Notes: generated by a model from the letters alone, not told the origin. 7,037 nt of DNA from Planctomycetales bacterium (GCA_005239795.1 SBBH01000018.1:1-7037); one strand, 5' to 3'. Positions 1 to 5,752 are shown, counted from the first letter of the stretch. Numbers and translations: made by a program.

Positions 1-508
1 CTTCCGCCCCCACCCCCGGATATGCCCCCGGGGTATTGATGAGGACCACGATCGGAAGCTGGCACTTCTCGGCCAGGCGCATCTTCAAGATCGCCTTGCG
101 ATATCCCTCGGGATGCGGCATGCCGTAGTTGAAATCGCCCCGTTCCTGGAGAGTCTTGCCGCGCCGCGTGGCCACAAGAAGCATCCGGATCCCGTCGATC
201 GTGGCGAATGCGGTCAGGATCGCCTTGTCGTCGCGGAAGGCCCGGTCGCCGTGCAGTTCAATCACATCTCGGCAGAACGCCTTCATGTAATCCTCGGCCA
301 GAGGGCGCTGGGGATGCCGCGCCAGGAGAACCCTCTGCCAGGGGGTGAGCGACGCGAAAATCTCCTTCGTGAGGCGATCCGCCCTCTGCTCGAGGGTGGC
401 GATCTCTTCGGAAAGGTCGATCTTCTGGGTCTCGGCGACCTTTTTGAGATCGGTGATCTTTTCCCGAAGGACCCGAAGAGGCTGCTCGAAATCGAGCGGC
501 TGTGACAT
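1..508 (-). CDS. accA: Acetyl-CoA carboxylase carboxyltransferase subunit alpha (partial, N-terminal 169 residues)
   Basis: AccA is the alpha half of the carboxyltransferase that moves the carboxyl group from carboxybiotin to acetyl-CoA, making malonyl-CoA for fatty acid synthesis; it acts in the cytoplasm with AccD, AccB and AccC. The reverse strand reads from an ATG at 508-506 without a stop to the window edge. Family landmarks seen: N-terminal LDFEQPL (5-11), a helical region to about residue 50, ARHPQRP (63-69), ELHGDRAFRDDKAI (84-97), GMPHPEGYRKA (129-139) and the crotonase-fold stretch NTPGAYPGVGAE (158-169). The family is usually about 315-330 residues, so roughly half is present; the truncation is only the window edge. 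The ATG is supported by the AccA-like N terminus and by a TATAAT box 10 nt upstream. The kinase gene lies upstream on the same strand with 66 nt between stop and start. Identification is firm. Confidence 0.96.
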   Translation of the reverse strand, partial: MSQPLDFEQPLRVLREKITDLKKVAETQKIDLSEEIATLEQRADRLTKEIFASLTPWQRVLLARHPQRPLAEDYMKAFCRDVIELHGDRAFRDDKAILTAFATIDGIRMLLVATRRGKTLQERGDFNYGMPHPEGYRKAILKMRLAEKCQLPIVVLINTPGAYPGVGAE

Positions 509-518
509 AGGAAACCCT

Positions 519-546
519 ATTATACCCTCCTCAAAAAATAGATCAA
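519..546 (-). promoter_or_regulatory. Predicted accA promoter, near-leaderless
   Basis: On the minus strand a perfect TATAAT (524-519) is preceded by TTGATC (546-541, 4 of 6 matches to TTGACA) with a 16-nt spacer. The -10 ends 10 nt before the accA ATG, so transcription should start about 3 nt before the codon, leaving no room for a ribosome binding site. A GAGGAGGG string lies upstream of the -10, too far from the ATG to act as a Shine-Dalgarno site and outside the predicted mRNA. The 50 bases 531-580 are about 86% A+T, which could act as an UP-like element. Confidence 0.7.
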
Positions 547-549
547 AAA

Positions 550-581
550 GTCATAAAATACTTAATTAAATAATTTATGAC
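550..581 (-). terminator. Weak AT-rich stem-loop at the kinase stop codon, possible terminator
   Basis: GTCATAAA (read on the minus strand from 581) pairs perfectly with TTTATGAC ending at 550, an 8-bp stem around a 16-nt AT-rich loop. It overlaps the kinase TAA stop (577-575) and is followed in the kinase direction by CTTTTTGATCTATTTTTT. The position and T-rich tail suit a terminator, but the stem has little GC. The T-rich tail also contains the accA -35, so the structure may be mainly a consequence of the AT-rich promoter region. Confidence 0.35.
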
Positions 582-2449
582 CAAGCTCTTGGGCGAAGAT
601 AGAGAAATGTCCCCCCCCAGGCCGCCAGAGCTAAGGCGATCCCTAAAAACCCCGACTCGCTCATGAGCCTTGCCGGAAACCTGGCGATCGGTGCCCAGAG
701 GACCTCCAACCAGGCATGCTCCTTAAGAGTCTCCGGAGAAACGGCGCAAAGCCCCCCGAAGGCATACAGGGACGCCGCCGCCACGATGAAAAGGAATCCC
801 GTTAGGAAAACCATGCCCAGAGAGCGCCGGGCGGGGGCGCTCGCCACGACCGCGATCGCCAGGGCGATCGCGAAAACCGCGAAAAGCACGTTGTGGAAAT
901 CGCCGACGTCCCAGGGGGCCGTGTCCTGGCGAGCAAACTCCTCCCGGACCCCCGCTATGGCGAACCTGTAAAGAGCCGAAAACCCGGCCGTGCCCAGGAG
1001 GAGGGCTGCCACGAGCCTACCCCATTGCCCGCGACCCCTCAGGAGAACAGCGAGCGCGCCCCCTAAGGCCGCCAAACCCAAGACCACCTCATTGAGAGGG
1101 GTCAACAACCCTTGACCAACAGTTTTCCAAAGGGGAGGGCTGGCTGAGGAATTCGCGCCCAGCCGGATCGCCTCCATGAAAATTCCGTCATAAAAACTCC
1201 CCAGAGCCAGGAAAAAGCAGACGATCGCCGCCGCCGGCGAAGCAGAAAAATAAAGCTGGCGGCGGTTGATAACGAAAGCGACCACGAACGTCACCACGCC
1301 CAAAAACGCCAGCCCCGCGCGATGCAGAAAATGGACGTCCTCAACGGAAAACGGCGCCGTGAACGGAGTGAAAACGAGAACCGGATCCTGCGGATCGACC
1401 GCGGCGACGCCGCTCGAAGCGAGCGCGAACGCAAGGGCGAAGGCGCACACCAGGCACAGCCACGAGGCAGCGTTCCGGAATAGGCGGCTGCGCGCCTCCG
1501 TGCGCTCAACGCGCCGGGCATGCTCGCTCCAGGGGACCGGAGCCATGCGGCCCGAGTCCTTCTCCTTCTTCCGGGTGCTCGCCGCCGGCTCCCCTGGTGA
1601 GGGAGGTGCGGACAGCTCTCGCCAACGCTGGTCGAGAACCCGCACGAACTCCGGCATGGAGGAAAAGCGCTTCGTGGGATCCTTGGCCATGGCGACATGC
1701 ACGAGCTCCACGATTGTGTCGGGCACCTCCGGCGCTACCTGCGAGAGAGCGGCAGGCTCCTCGGTCAACTGCCGCGAGAAGACCTCGTAGGGGGTCTTAC
1801 CCCTAAACGGCAGGATCCCCGAGAGCAGACAGTAGTAGACGACGCCGACGGCGTATTGGTCAGCGCGGTAATCGGCCGGCGCCCCCTGCAGGACCTCCGG
1901 GGCGATGAAGCCGGGCGTCCCCATGATGGTGCCGGTCCCCGTGAGCTCCGTATTCGTCTCGACCGTGCGCGCCAGGCCAAAATCGGTCAGGCGCACGCGG
2001 CCGTCGGCGCCGATTAAAATATTGGCGGTCTTGATGTCGCGGTGGACGATTTTCTTAAGATGCGCTTCCGTCAGAGCCAGCCCCACCGAGCGCACGATGC
2101 GGCTGGCGCGCGCCAGGGGAAGGCGCCCTTCGCGCTCCACCACGTCCTGGAGGCTCTCCCCCTCGACAAACTGCATGATGATGTAATACCGCTCCCTCTC
2201 GACGCCGACGTTGTAGACCTGGACGATATTGGGATGTTCGAGTTTGGCGGCCGAACGGGCCTCCCGCACGAACCGCTCGACGAACAACCCATCGGCGCTC
2301 GAAACCGGGTTCAGGACCTTGACGGCCACGATCTTATCGAGGCCGATATGATGGGCCTTGTAGACAACCCCCATTGCGCCGGCTCCCAGCTTGTCGATGA
2401 CCCGGCATCCGCCGATGACGTCCCCGGCGCGAAGGGGACTGGTTTCCAT
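575..2449 (-). CDS. Membrane-bound Ser/Thr protein kinase (PknB-like) with C-terminal multi-helix region
   Basis: A 624-residue protein predicted to phosphorylate Ser/Thr on unknown targets. The kinase domain spans about residues 8-275: glycine loop GAGAMGVV (22-29), ATP-binding Lys44 in VAVK, Glu63 of helix C, catalytic loop HRDIKTAN (136-143; Asp138, Asn143), DFG (156-158), activation segment TGTGTIMGTPG (170-180) and APE (183-185). All catalytic residues are present and the HRD arginine marks it as an RD kinase. A Pro/charged linker (about 280-325) leads to roughly eight hydrophobic segments, by eye near 329-350, 376-395, 404-420, 452-471, 478-497, 519-537, 544-566 and 600-617. No PASTA, WD40 or TPR domain is seen, so the membrane part is unassigned. 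The frame stays open to 3010, but METSPLRAGD immediately precedes the kinase fold and a -10 box lies 8 nt upstream of its ATG, so 2449 is the chosen start. The kinase call is firm; the membrane region's role is unknown. Confidence 0.94.
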   Translation of the reverse strand: METSPLRAGDVIGGCRVIDKLGAGAMGVVYKAHHIGLDKIVAVKVLNPVSSADGLFVERFVREARSAAKLEHPNIVQVYNVGVERERYYIIMQFVEGESLQDVVEREGRLPLARASRIVRSVGLALTEAHLKKIVHRDIKTANILIGADGRVRLTDFGLARTVETNTELTGTGTIMGTPGFIAPEVLQGAPADYRADQYAVGVVYYCLLSGILPFRGKTPYEVFSRQLTEEPAALSQVAPEVPDTIVELVHVAMAKDPTKRFSSMPEFVRVLDQRWRELSAPPSPGEPAASTRKKEKDSGRMAPVPWSEHARRVERTEARSRLFRNAASWLCLVCAFALAFALASSGVAAVDPQDPVLVFTPFTAPFSVEDVHFLHRAGLAFLGVVTFVVAFVINRRQLYFSASPAAAIVCFFLALGSFYDGIFMEAIRLGANSSASPPLWKTVGQGLLTPLNEVVLGLAALGGALAVLLRGRGQWGRLVAALLLGTAGFSALYRFAIAGVREEFARQDTAPWDVGDFHNVLFAVFAIALAIAVVASAPARRSLGMVFLTGFLFIVAAASLYAFGGLCAVSPETLKEHAWLEVLWAPIARFPARLMSESGFLGIALALAAWGGTFLYLRPRAWS

Positions 2450-2457
2450 GACGAGAC

Positions 2458-2463
2458 ATTGTA
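2458..2463 (-). promoter_or_regulatory. Predicted -10 box of the kinase gene (leaderless)
   Basis: TACAAT on the minus strand (5 of 6 matches to TATAAT) ends 8 nt before the kinase ATG at 2449. Transcription would start at or within 1-2 nt of the start codon. No purine-rich Shine-Dalgarno stretch lies in the 8 nt upstream of the ATG. The -35 region (near 2481-2486) is weak, so the promoter may depend on an activator. Confidence 0.55.
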
Positions 2464-2505
2464 GCCATCCCGCGCCAAAACGAAACCGATCCTGCGGCGC
2501 TCCCC

Positions 2506-2514
2506 TGCTATACT
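2506..2514 (+). promoter_or_regulatory. Predicted extended -10 promoter of the VOC gene (leaderless)
   Basis: TGCTATACT is an extended -10 (TGn plus TATACT, 5 of 6 matches). It ends 7 nt before the ATG at 2522, so the predicted transcript starts at or one base before the start codon. The intervening CGCCCCG contains no Shine-Dalgarno sequence. No good -35 is visible, as is common for extended -10 promoters. Confidence 0.6.
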
Positions 2515-2521
2515 CGCCCCG

Positions 2522-3073
2522 ATGGGAAAATCCAAAACTCCCAAAATGCCCAACCGCGATGTCGGCGTCATCAAGGTTGACCGTTTGGGGTTGGCGGTGC
2601 GGGACCTCGCGAAGACGCGCCAGTTCTTCGAGCGGACGTTTGGGGCGCGGTTCGGCCCCGTCCACGACATCCCGGGGCAGAATTTCCGATACGCTCCGTT
2701 CACCCTGGGCGGGTTCACCTTCGAACTTCTGTCCCCCGCGGAAGGGCCCGGCGTCATCTCTCGGTTCCTGGAAAAACGGGGCGAAGGAGTCCATCACCTG
2801 ACCTTCCAGGTGAAGAATCTCGACACGGCGATACAGGCACTCGAAACTAAAGGGTACGCGATCGCCGCACGGATCCGCTACCCGGAGGATTGCCTCTTCG
2901 AGGGGGTCCATTGGGACGAGGCGTTCCTCCACCCGGAGGACGCAGGGGGGGTCCTCGTGCATCTGGCGCAGAAGACGAAACCCAAGGGCTTGAGGAAAAA
3001 ACGGCGGCAACGCTGCCGTGCGCCGACTGGCGCCAGTCCCCTCCGAGGATTTTTTTCCTCAAGCCCCAAGTGA
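2522..3073 (+). CDS. VOC-superfamily (glyoxalase-fold) protein, methylmalonyl-CoA-epimerase-like but with altered active site
   Basis: A 183-residue protein with two beta-alpha-beta-beta-beta modules, residues about 17-80 and 88-150. KVDRLGLAVRDLAKTRQFFE (18-37), FELLSP (67-72), FLEKRGEGVHHLTF (82-95) and AFLHPEDAGGVLVHLAQ (134-150) give the framework of methylmalonyl-CoA epimerase, which interconverts the 2R and 2S forms of methylmalonyl-CoA. However, the usual first metal-ligand His is Arg21, the Glu expected after Pro51 is Gly52, and the final ligand Glu is His147; Glu68 and His91 remain. It may therefore be a different VOC enzyme, perhaps with a Glu68/His91/His147 metal site. Residues 156-183 are Arg/Ser-rich and encoded by an inserted palindromic element; without it the protein would be 155 residues, near the family norm. 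The start at 2522 fits the extended -10 seven bases upstream; Met9 (2546) is the alternative. It diverges from the kinase and converges on the MBL gene. Confidence 0.82.
   Translation: MGKSKTPKMPNRDVGVIKVDRLGLAVRDLAKTRQFFERTFGARFGPVHDIPGQNFRYAPFTLGGFTFELLSPAEGPGVISRFLEKRGEGVHHLTFQVKNLDTAIQALETKGYAIAARIRYPEDCLFEGVHWDEAFLHPEDAGGVLVHLAQKTKPKGLRKKRRQRCRAPTGASPLRGFFSSSPK
2987..3065. mobile_element. 79-bp MITE-like palindromic element with 5-bp flanking direct repeat
   Basis: Terminal arms GGCTTGAGGAAAAAA (2987-3001) and TTTTTTCCTCAAGCC (3051-3065) are perfect 15-bp inverted repeats. They are flanked directly by CCAAG on both sides (2982-2986 and 3066-3070), which looks like a target-site duplication. 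The 49-nt interior holds a hairpin with stem CGGCA/TGCCG (3005-3009/3014-3018) and a perfect 14-bp palindrome GACTGGCGCCAGTC (3025-3038), so a single strand can fold into a multi-branched structure. Element plus one duplication is 84 bp, 28 codons, and lies in frame in the VOC gene. No transposase is encoded, and no second copy was found in the window. It could alternatively be a dispersed REP-like repeat or a termination structure between convergent genes. Confidence 0.62.
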
Positions 3074-3074
3074 A

Positions 3075-3097
3075 GCCGGCGCCTCCCCGCCGCCGGC
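3075..3097. terminator. GC-rich hairpin between convergent genes
   Basis: GCCGGCG (3075-3081) and CGCCGGC (3091-3097) form a perfect 7-bp stem with a 9-nt loop. It starts 1 nt after the VOC stop codon and lies 2 nt beyond the MBL stop codon. The position suits a shared bidirectional terminator, but neither side has a clear T-tract, so it may instead stabilise 3' ends or act with another factor. Confidence 0.45.
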
Positions 3098-3099
3098 CA

Positions 3100-3981
3100 C
3101 TAAAGGGTGACTTCCAGCCCTTCGCGCGCGAAGAAGGCCTCGAGATTCGGCGCGGAAAAACGCTCCTTGAGCCGAGGCAAGTGATGGGCGTCGATGTCAT
3201 CCAGGAAGGCGTCGGCGTAATTGGGCTCGTGGTGGAAAAGGGCCAGGCGCTTTGCGCCCGCGGAGGCAGCCAGGCCCACCGCGTCGTCGATCGAGCCGTG
3301 TCCCCACAACTTCTTCTTGGCGTACTCCTCGGCCGTGTACATGGCATCGCAGACGAGGAGATCCGCCCCGCGCGCGAAATCAGTGTATCGGGCGTTGGCA
3401 ACCTCCATCCGCTCAGGCAATCCGGGCTCGGTCGCCTTCCCATCGACGACGAAATACGGCTCGTGGTCGCCGGTGTAAACGACCGTCTTTCCCTGACATT
3501 CGATCCGGTAAGAGAGCGCCACTACCGGATGGTGTGCGTAGCACGTCGTGACCGCGAAGGGGCCGTGCCGGAACGCCTCCTCCCCCAGGTCCCGGTAGCG
3601 GATGCGGGCCGCCAGCTCCATCTTTCGAACCGGATGGAACTCGTGGGACAAGAAGATGGCAAAGATCTCCTCGATGTTGCGATGCGGGAGGCGCGGGCCG
3701 AAGAGATCGATCGCGAACCTCGGCGAATAGATCGGGATGAAATAGGGGAATCCCTGAATGTGGTCCCAATGCGTATGCGTGATGAGAAGGGCAATCGACA
3801 GCGGCCCTTTGTCTGAGACGATCTTTTGCCCCGCCCCCCGGATCCCGGTCCCCGCATCCAGGAGCAGGACCTCCCCCGTGGGAGCCGTCACCTGGACGCA
3901 GGCAGTGTTCCCGCCATATTTGACGGTCTCGGAGCCGGGAGCCGCGATCGAACCCCGGACGCCCCAAAAGCGAACGCGCAT
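3100..3981 (-). CDS. Metallo-beta-lactamase-fold hydrolase (PhnP / RNase Z-like group)
   Basis: A 293-residue single-domain MBL-fold protein with no signal peptide, so probably cytoplasmic. It opens with MRVRFWGVRGSIAAPG, typical of this branch, followed by GGNT (23-26) and LLLDAGTGIR (39-48). The metal-binding motif THTHWDHIQGFP covers 68-79 (His69, His71, Asp73, His74). Later ligand candidates are His150/His151 in YAHHP, Asp172 in YTGDHEP, Asp212 in VCDAMY, His228 in GHGS and His250/His251 in LFHHEP, giving a complete dinuclear zinc-type site. Relatives are phosphodiesterase or nuclease-like hydrolases; the substrate cannot be read from the sequence. The ATG at 3981 is preceded by GAGGGG with a 4-nt gap, a usable ribosome binding site. 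It lies 164 nt downstream of the receiver gene on the same strand, separated by an inverted repeat, so co-transcription is possible but unproven. Confidence 0.88.
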   Translation of the reverse strand: MRVRFWGVRGSIAAPGSETVKYGGNTACVQVTAPTGEVLLLDAGTGIRGAGQKIVSDKGPLSIALLITHTHWDHIQGFPYFIPIYSPRFAIDLFGPRLPHRNIEEIFAIFLSHEFHPVRKMELAARIRYRDLGEEAFRHGPFAVTTCYAHHPVVALSYRIECQGKTVVYTGDHEPYFVVDGKATEPGLPERMEVANARYTDFARGADLLVCDAMYTAEEYAKKKLWGHGSIDDAVGLAASAGAKRLALFHHEPNYADAFLDDIDAHHLPRLKERFSAPNLEAFFAREGLEVTL

Positions 3982-3996
3982 CAGACCCCTCGCGGG

Positions 3997-4147
3997 AAAA
4001 CACCAAACACCAAAAAGCGAACATCAAACAAACGGCGAAACGGAAACCCCCAAAATGCCCCGCTGGCGCTCCACTTCCAGGTTTGGGTCATTGCTGTTTG
4101 CCGTTTGTCCGTTTGCTTGGTGTTTGGACGTTTGGTGTTTGGCGTTT
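3997..4147. repeat. A/C-rich imperfect inverted repeat with about 50-bp arms
   Basis: The left arm (3997-4047) is built from CCAAAC, ACACCAAA and AAACGG units. The right arm (4096-4147) read in reverse complement gives nearly the same series; CCAAACACCAAA is identical in both, as is CAAACGG. By hand alignment the arms match at roughly 80% around a 48-nt centre, which also contains CTGG/CCAG (4063-4066/4077-4080). The right end includes the receiver's TAA stop (4148-4146). Together with short flanks it fills the 164 bp between the receiver and MBL genes. No gene is seen there. It may be a dispersed repeat, a structured RNA region or a degenerate element; part of the match reflects low complexity. 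Confidence 0.7.
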
Positions 4148-4580
4148 AGATCCGAAGTCTTCCCCTCCCTTCCCCTTCGGGTCGCGCGTTCATCATGAGG
4201 GTCTCGACGCGCTTCACAAGATCCGCCGTTTTGAAAGGCTTTGTGATGAAATCGTCGGCGCGCGAACGGGTCTTCCAGTAATCGTCAGATTTCGTGGAGG
4301 TTTGGGTCAGAGCCGTCACGATTAGAACCGGGACATGCTCCATCTTGGGATCATTCTTGAGCTCATAGCAGACTTCCAGGCCGTTCTTGTGCGGCATCAT
4401 GACGTCAAGAATCACAAGATCGGGCCTGGCCGCACGGGACTGCTCCAGGGCCGCCTTACCGTCCCCCACTGCGACAACTTCATAGCCGCGCCCTTCGAGG
4501 GTAAACTGAAGAATGTTGCGGATGTTCGTGTCGTCCTCAGCAATCAGGATCCTCATCTTCTTCCCGCCCGCCCCTTGCAT
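4146..4580 (-). CDS. Stand-alone receiver-domain response regulator (CheY-like)
   Basis: A 144-residue protein made of one receiver domain (about residues 9-130) and a short charged tail; no DNA-binding or enzymatic output domain. It would take a phosphoryl group from a histidine kinase and act through protein contacts. Visible residues: acidic cluster Glu15-Asp16-Asp17 in LIAEDD, phosphoacceptor Asp59 in LVILDVMMP, Thr89 in LIVTALTQ and Lys114 in FITKPF. The stretch QTSTKSDDYWKTRSR (93-107) after Thr89 is longer than usual in CheY-like proteins. MRILIAEDD (Met9) would be the family-typical start, but AGGAGG lies 6 nt before the ATG at 4580, so the longer form is preferred. It is 74 nt downstream of the dehydrogenase on the same strand. 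No histidine kinase is in the window, so its partner is unknown. Confidence 0.9.
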   Translation of the reverse strand: MQGAGGKKMRILIAEDDTNIRNILQFTLEGRGYEVVAVGDGKAALEQSRAARPDLVILDVMMPHKNGLEVCYELKNDPKMEHVPVLIVTALTQTSTKSDDYWKTRSRADDFITKPFKTADLVKRVETLMMNARPEGEGRGRLRI

Positions 4581-4586
4581 GGCTCT

Positions 4587-4592
4587 CCTCCT
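4587..4592 (-). promoter_or_regulatory. Shine-Dalgarno site of the receiver gene
   Basis: AGGAGG on the minus strand sits 6 nt before the ATG at 4580. It decides the start in favour of 4580 rather than the internal ATG at 4556. It contrasts with the genes that have their own nearby -10 boxes and no ribosome binding site. Confidence 0.8.
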
Positions 4593-4654
4593 GTCCGGCT
4601 CTTAAGACCGTTCAACGATCCGGTCGACCGACACCCGATCCTTGGCGAGTCATT

Positions 4655-5752
4655 CTACCCCCTGGCCGCCGACGCGGCGGAAGGTTTTGCCGTCCGGGCC
4701 CGGCGTGCCTGGCCGATCCGTTCCTCCGCAAGCCTCCCGGCCGCTTCGAAAGGAAGGATCCGTTCCTGGCTGGCTTTCTGAAACACCGCCAGAAGCGTGT
4801 CTTGGATGCGCTCGACGCGCTTGCGCGCGGCTTCCACGCTGTAAGGGGGACGCCGTTCCATGTCGACATTAATGAGCCCCCCGGCATTGATGGCGTAGTC
4901 GGGCGCGTAGAGGATCCCGCGTGAAGCCAGCATCTTCCCGTGCCGGGGCTCGAGAAGCTGGTTGTTGGCCGCTCCTGCCACCATGCGGCACGCTAGGTGC
5001 GGTATCGTGTCGTCGTTTAAAATTCCCCCCAGGGCGCACGGGGCGAAAACGTCGCAAGGGACCTCGACGATCGCATCCTGCGGCGCTTCGCGGGCCCCAA
5101 GCTCCCAAACGGCGGTCTGGGCCAGCTGGGGGTCGCGGTCCGCAACCACCAGGTGTGCCCCCGCCTCGGCCAGGAGCCGCGCCAGAGGCATCCCGACCTT
5201 TCCGACCCCCTGGATCGCGACGGTGCGCCCCTTGAGGACGTCATCCCCGAACACCTCCTTGAGGCAGGCCCGTATCCCGTAAAAAACCCCCCACGCCGTG
5301 AGGGGCGAGGGATCGCCGCTCCCGCCGGCCGAAAGCGACCGCCCGACGGCATGTCGCGTGCGCTTCGCGACCGTCTGTATGTCCTCGACAGTGGTCCCAA
5401 CATCCTCGGCCGTGATATAGCGCCCCCCCAAGGATTCCACGAAATCGGCGAAGCGCGCAAAGAGCGCCTCGCGGGGGGCGCCCGCCAGGAGCCCCGGAGA
5501 CAGGATCACCGATTTGCCGCCCCCCAGATCCAATCCCGCGAGAGACGCCTTGTAGGTCATCCCTTGGGAAAGGCGCAAGACATCCGTCAGAGCTTCCTCC
5601 TCGCCGGCATAATCCCACATCCGGCATCCTCCCAGGGCCGGCCCCAACGTCGTGTCATGGATGGCAATGATCGCCCTCAGGGACACCCGGGGGTCCTCGC
5701 AAAAGAGCACCTGCTCGTGGCCCGACCCCGCCATGCGCGCCAGGACACTCAC
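4655..5752 (-). CDS. Leucine dehydrogenase-type amino acid dehydrogenase (Glu/Leu/Phe/Val dehydrogenase family)
   Basis: A 365-residue enzyme predicted to deaminate L-leucine or other branched-chain amino acids to 2-oxo acids with NAD+, in the cytoplasm. The N-terminal domain has IIAIHDTTLGPALGGCRMW (28-46), GMTYK with Lys68, LDLGGGK with Lys80 (substrate and catalytic lysines) and TAEDVGT with Asp117. The C-terminal Rossmann domain has GVGKVG (182-187) followed by Asp205 at the end of the second strand, which favours NAD+. Asn263-Asn264 and DYAINAGG (285-292) are also family landmarks. Length matches leucine dehydrogenases. The start is GTG at 5752, overlapping the bioB TGA by 4 nt (GTGA), with GAGGGAG 7 nt upstream; counting from it puts the lysines at the numbering familiar from Bacillus enzymes. 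Pairing with bioB is not a standard arrangement. Valine or phenylalanine dehydrogenase activity cannot be excluded. Confidence 0.92.
   Translation of the reverse strand: MSVLARMAGSGHEQVLFCEDPRVSLRAIIAIHDTTLGPALGGCRMWDYAGEEEALTDVLRLSQGMTYKASLAGLDLGGGKSVILSPGLLAGAPREALFARFADFVESLGGRYITAEDVGTTVEDIQTVAKRTRHAVGRSLSAGGSGDPSPLTAWGVFYGIRACLKEVFGDDVLKGRTVAIQGVGKVGMPLARLLAEAGAHLVVADRDPQLAQTAVWELGAREAPQDAIVEVPCDVFAPCALGGILNDDTIPHLACRMVAGAANNQLLEPRHGKMLASRGILYAPDYAINAGGLINVDMERRPPYSVEAARKRVERIQDTLLAVFQKASQERILPFEAAGRLAEERIGQARRARTAKPSAASAARG

Noticed and set aside
851..872. Perfect 10-bp inverted repeat (CGCGATCGCC and its complement, 2-nt gap)
   Set aside because: It lies inside the kinase gene and encodes the mirrored hydrophobic run AIALAIA of a membrane helix; repeated codons explain the palindrome.
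2450..3010. Open reading frame extending the kinase N terminus by 187 residues (ATG at 3010)
   Set aside because: The extension is antisense to the VOC gene, has no kinase-family similarity, and a promoter-like -10 and family-typical start place the true ATG at 2449.
2890..3816. 308-codon plus-strand open frame
   Set aside because: It is the reverse-strand shadow of the MBL gene, whose metal-binding motifs are clear; the product shows no fold or motif of its own.
3946..3960. tRNA T-loop-like string on the minus strand (GGGGTTCGATCG)
   Set aside because: It lies in the MBL coding start (GVRGSIAAPG) and no acceptor, D or anticodon arm can be built around it.
3997..4147. CRISPR-like array
   Set aside because: The CCAAAC/AAACGG units are short, irregular and inverted between the two halves; there are no constant repeats with unique spacers.
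4652..4657. TAGAAT as a -10 box for a separate receiver promoter
   Set aside because: It coincides with the dehydrogenase TAG stop, has no -35 at the right distance, and is about 70 nt from a start that has its own strong ribosome binding site.
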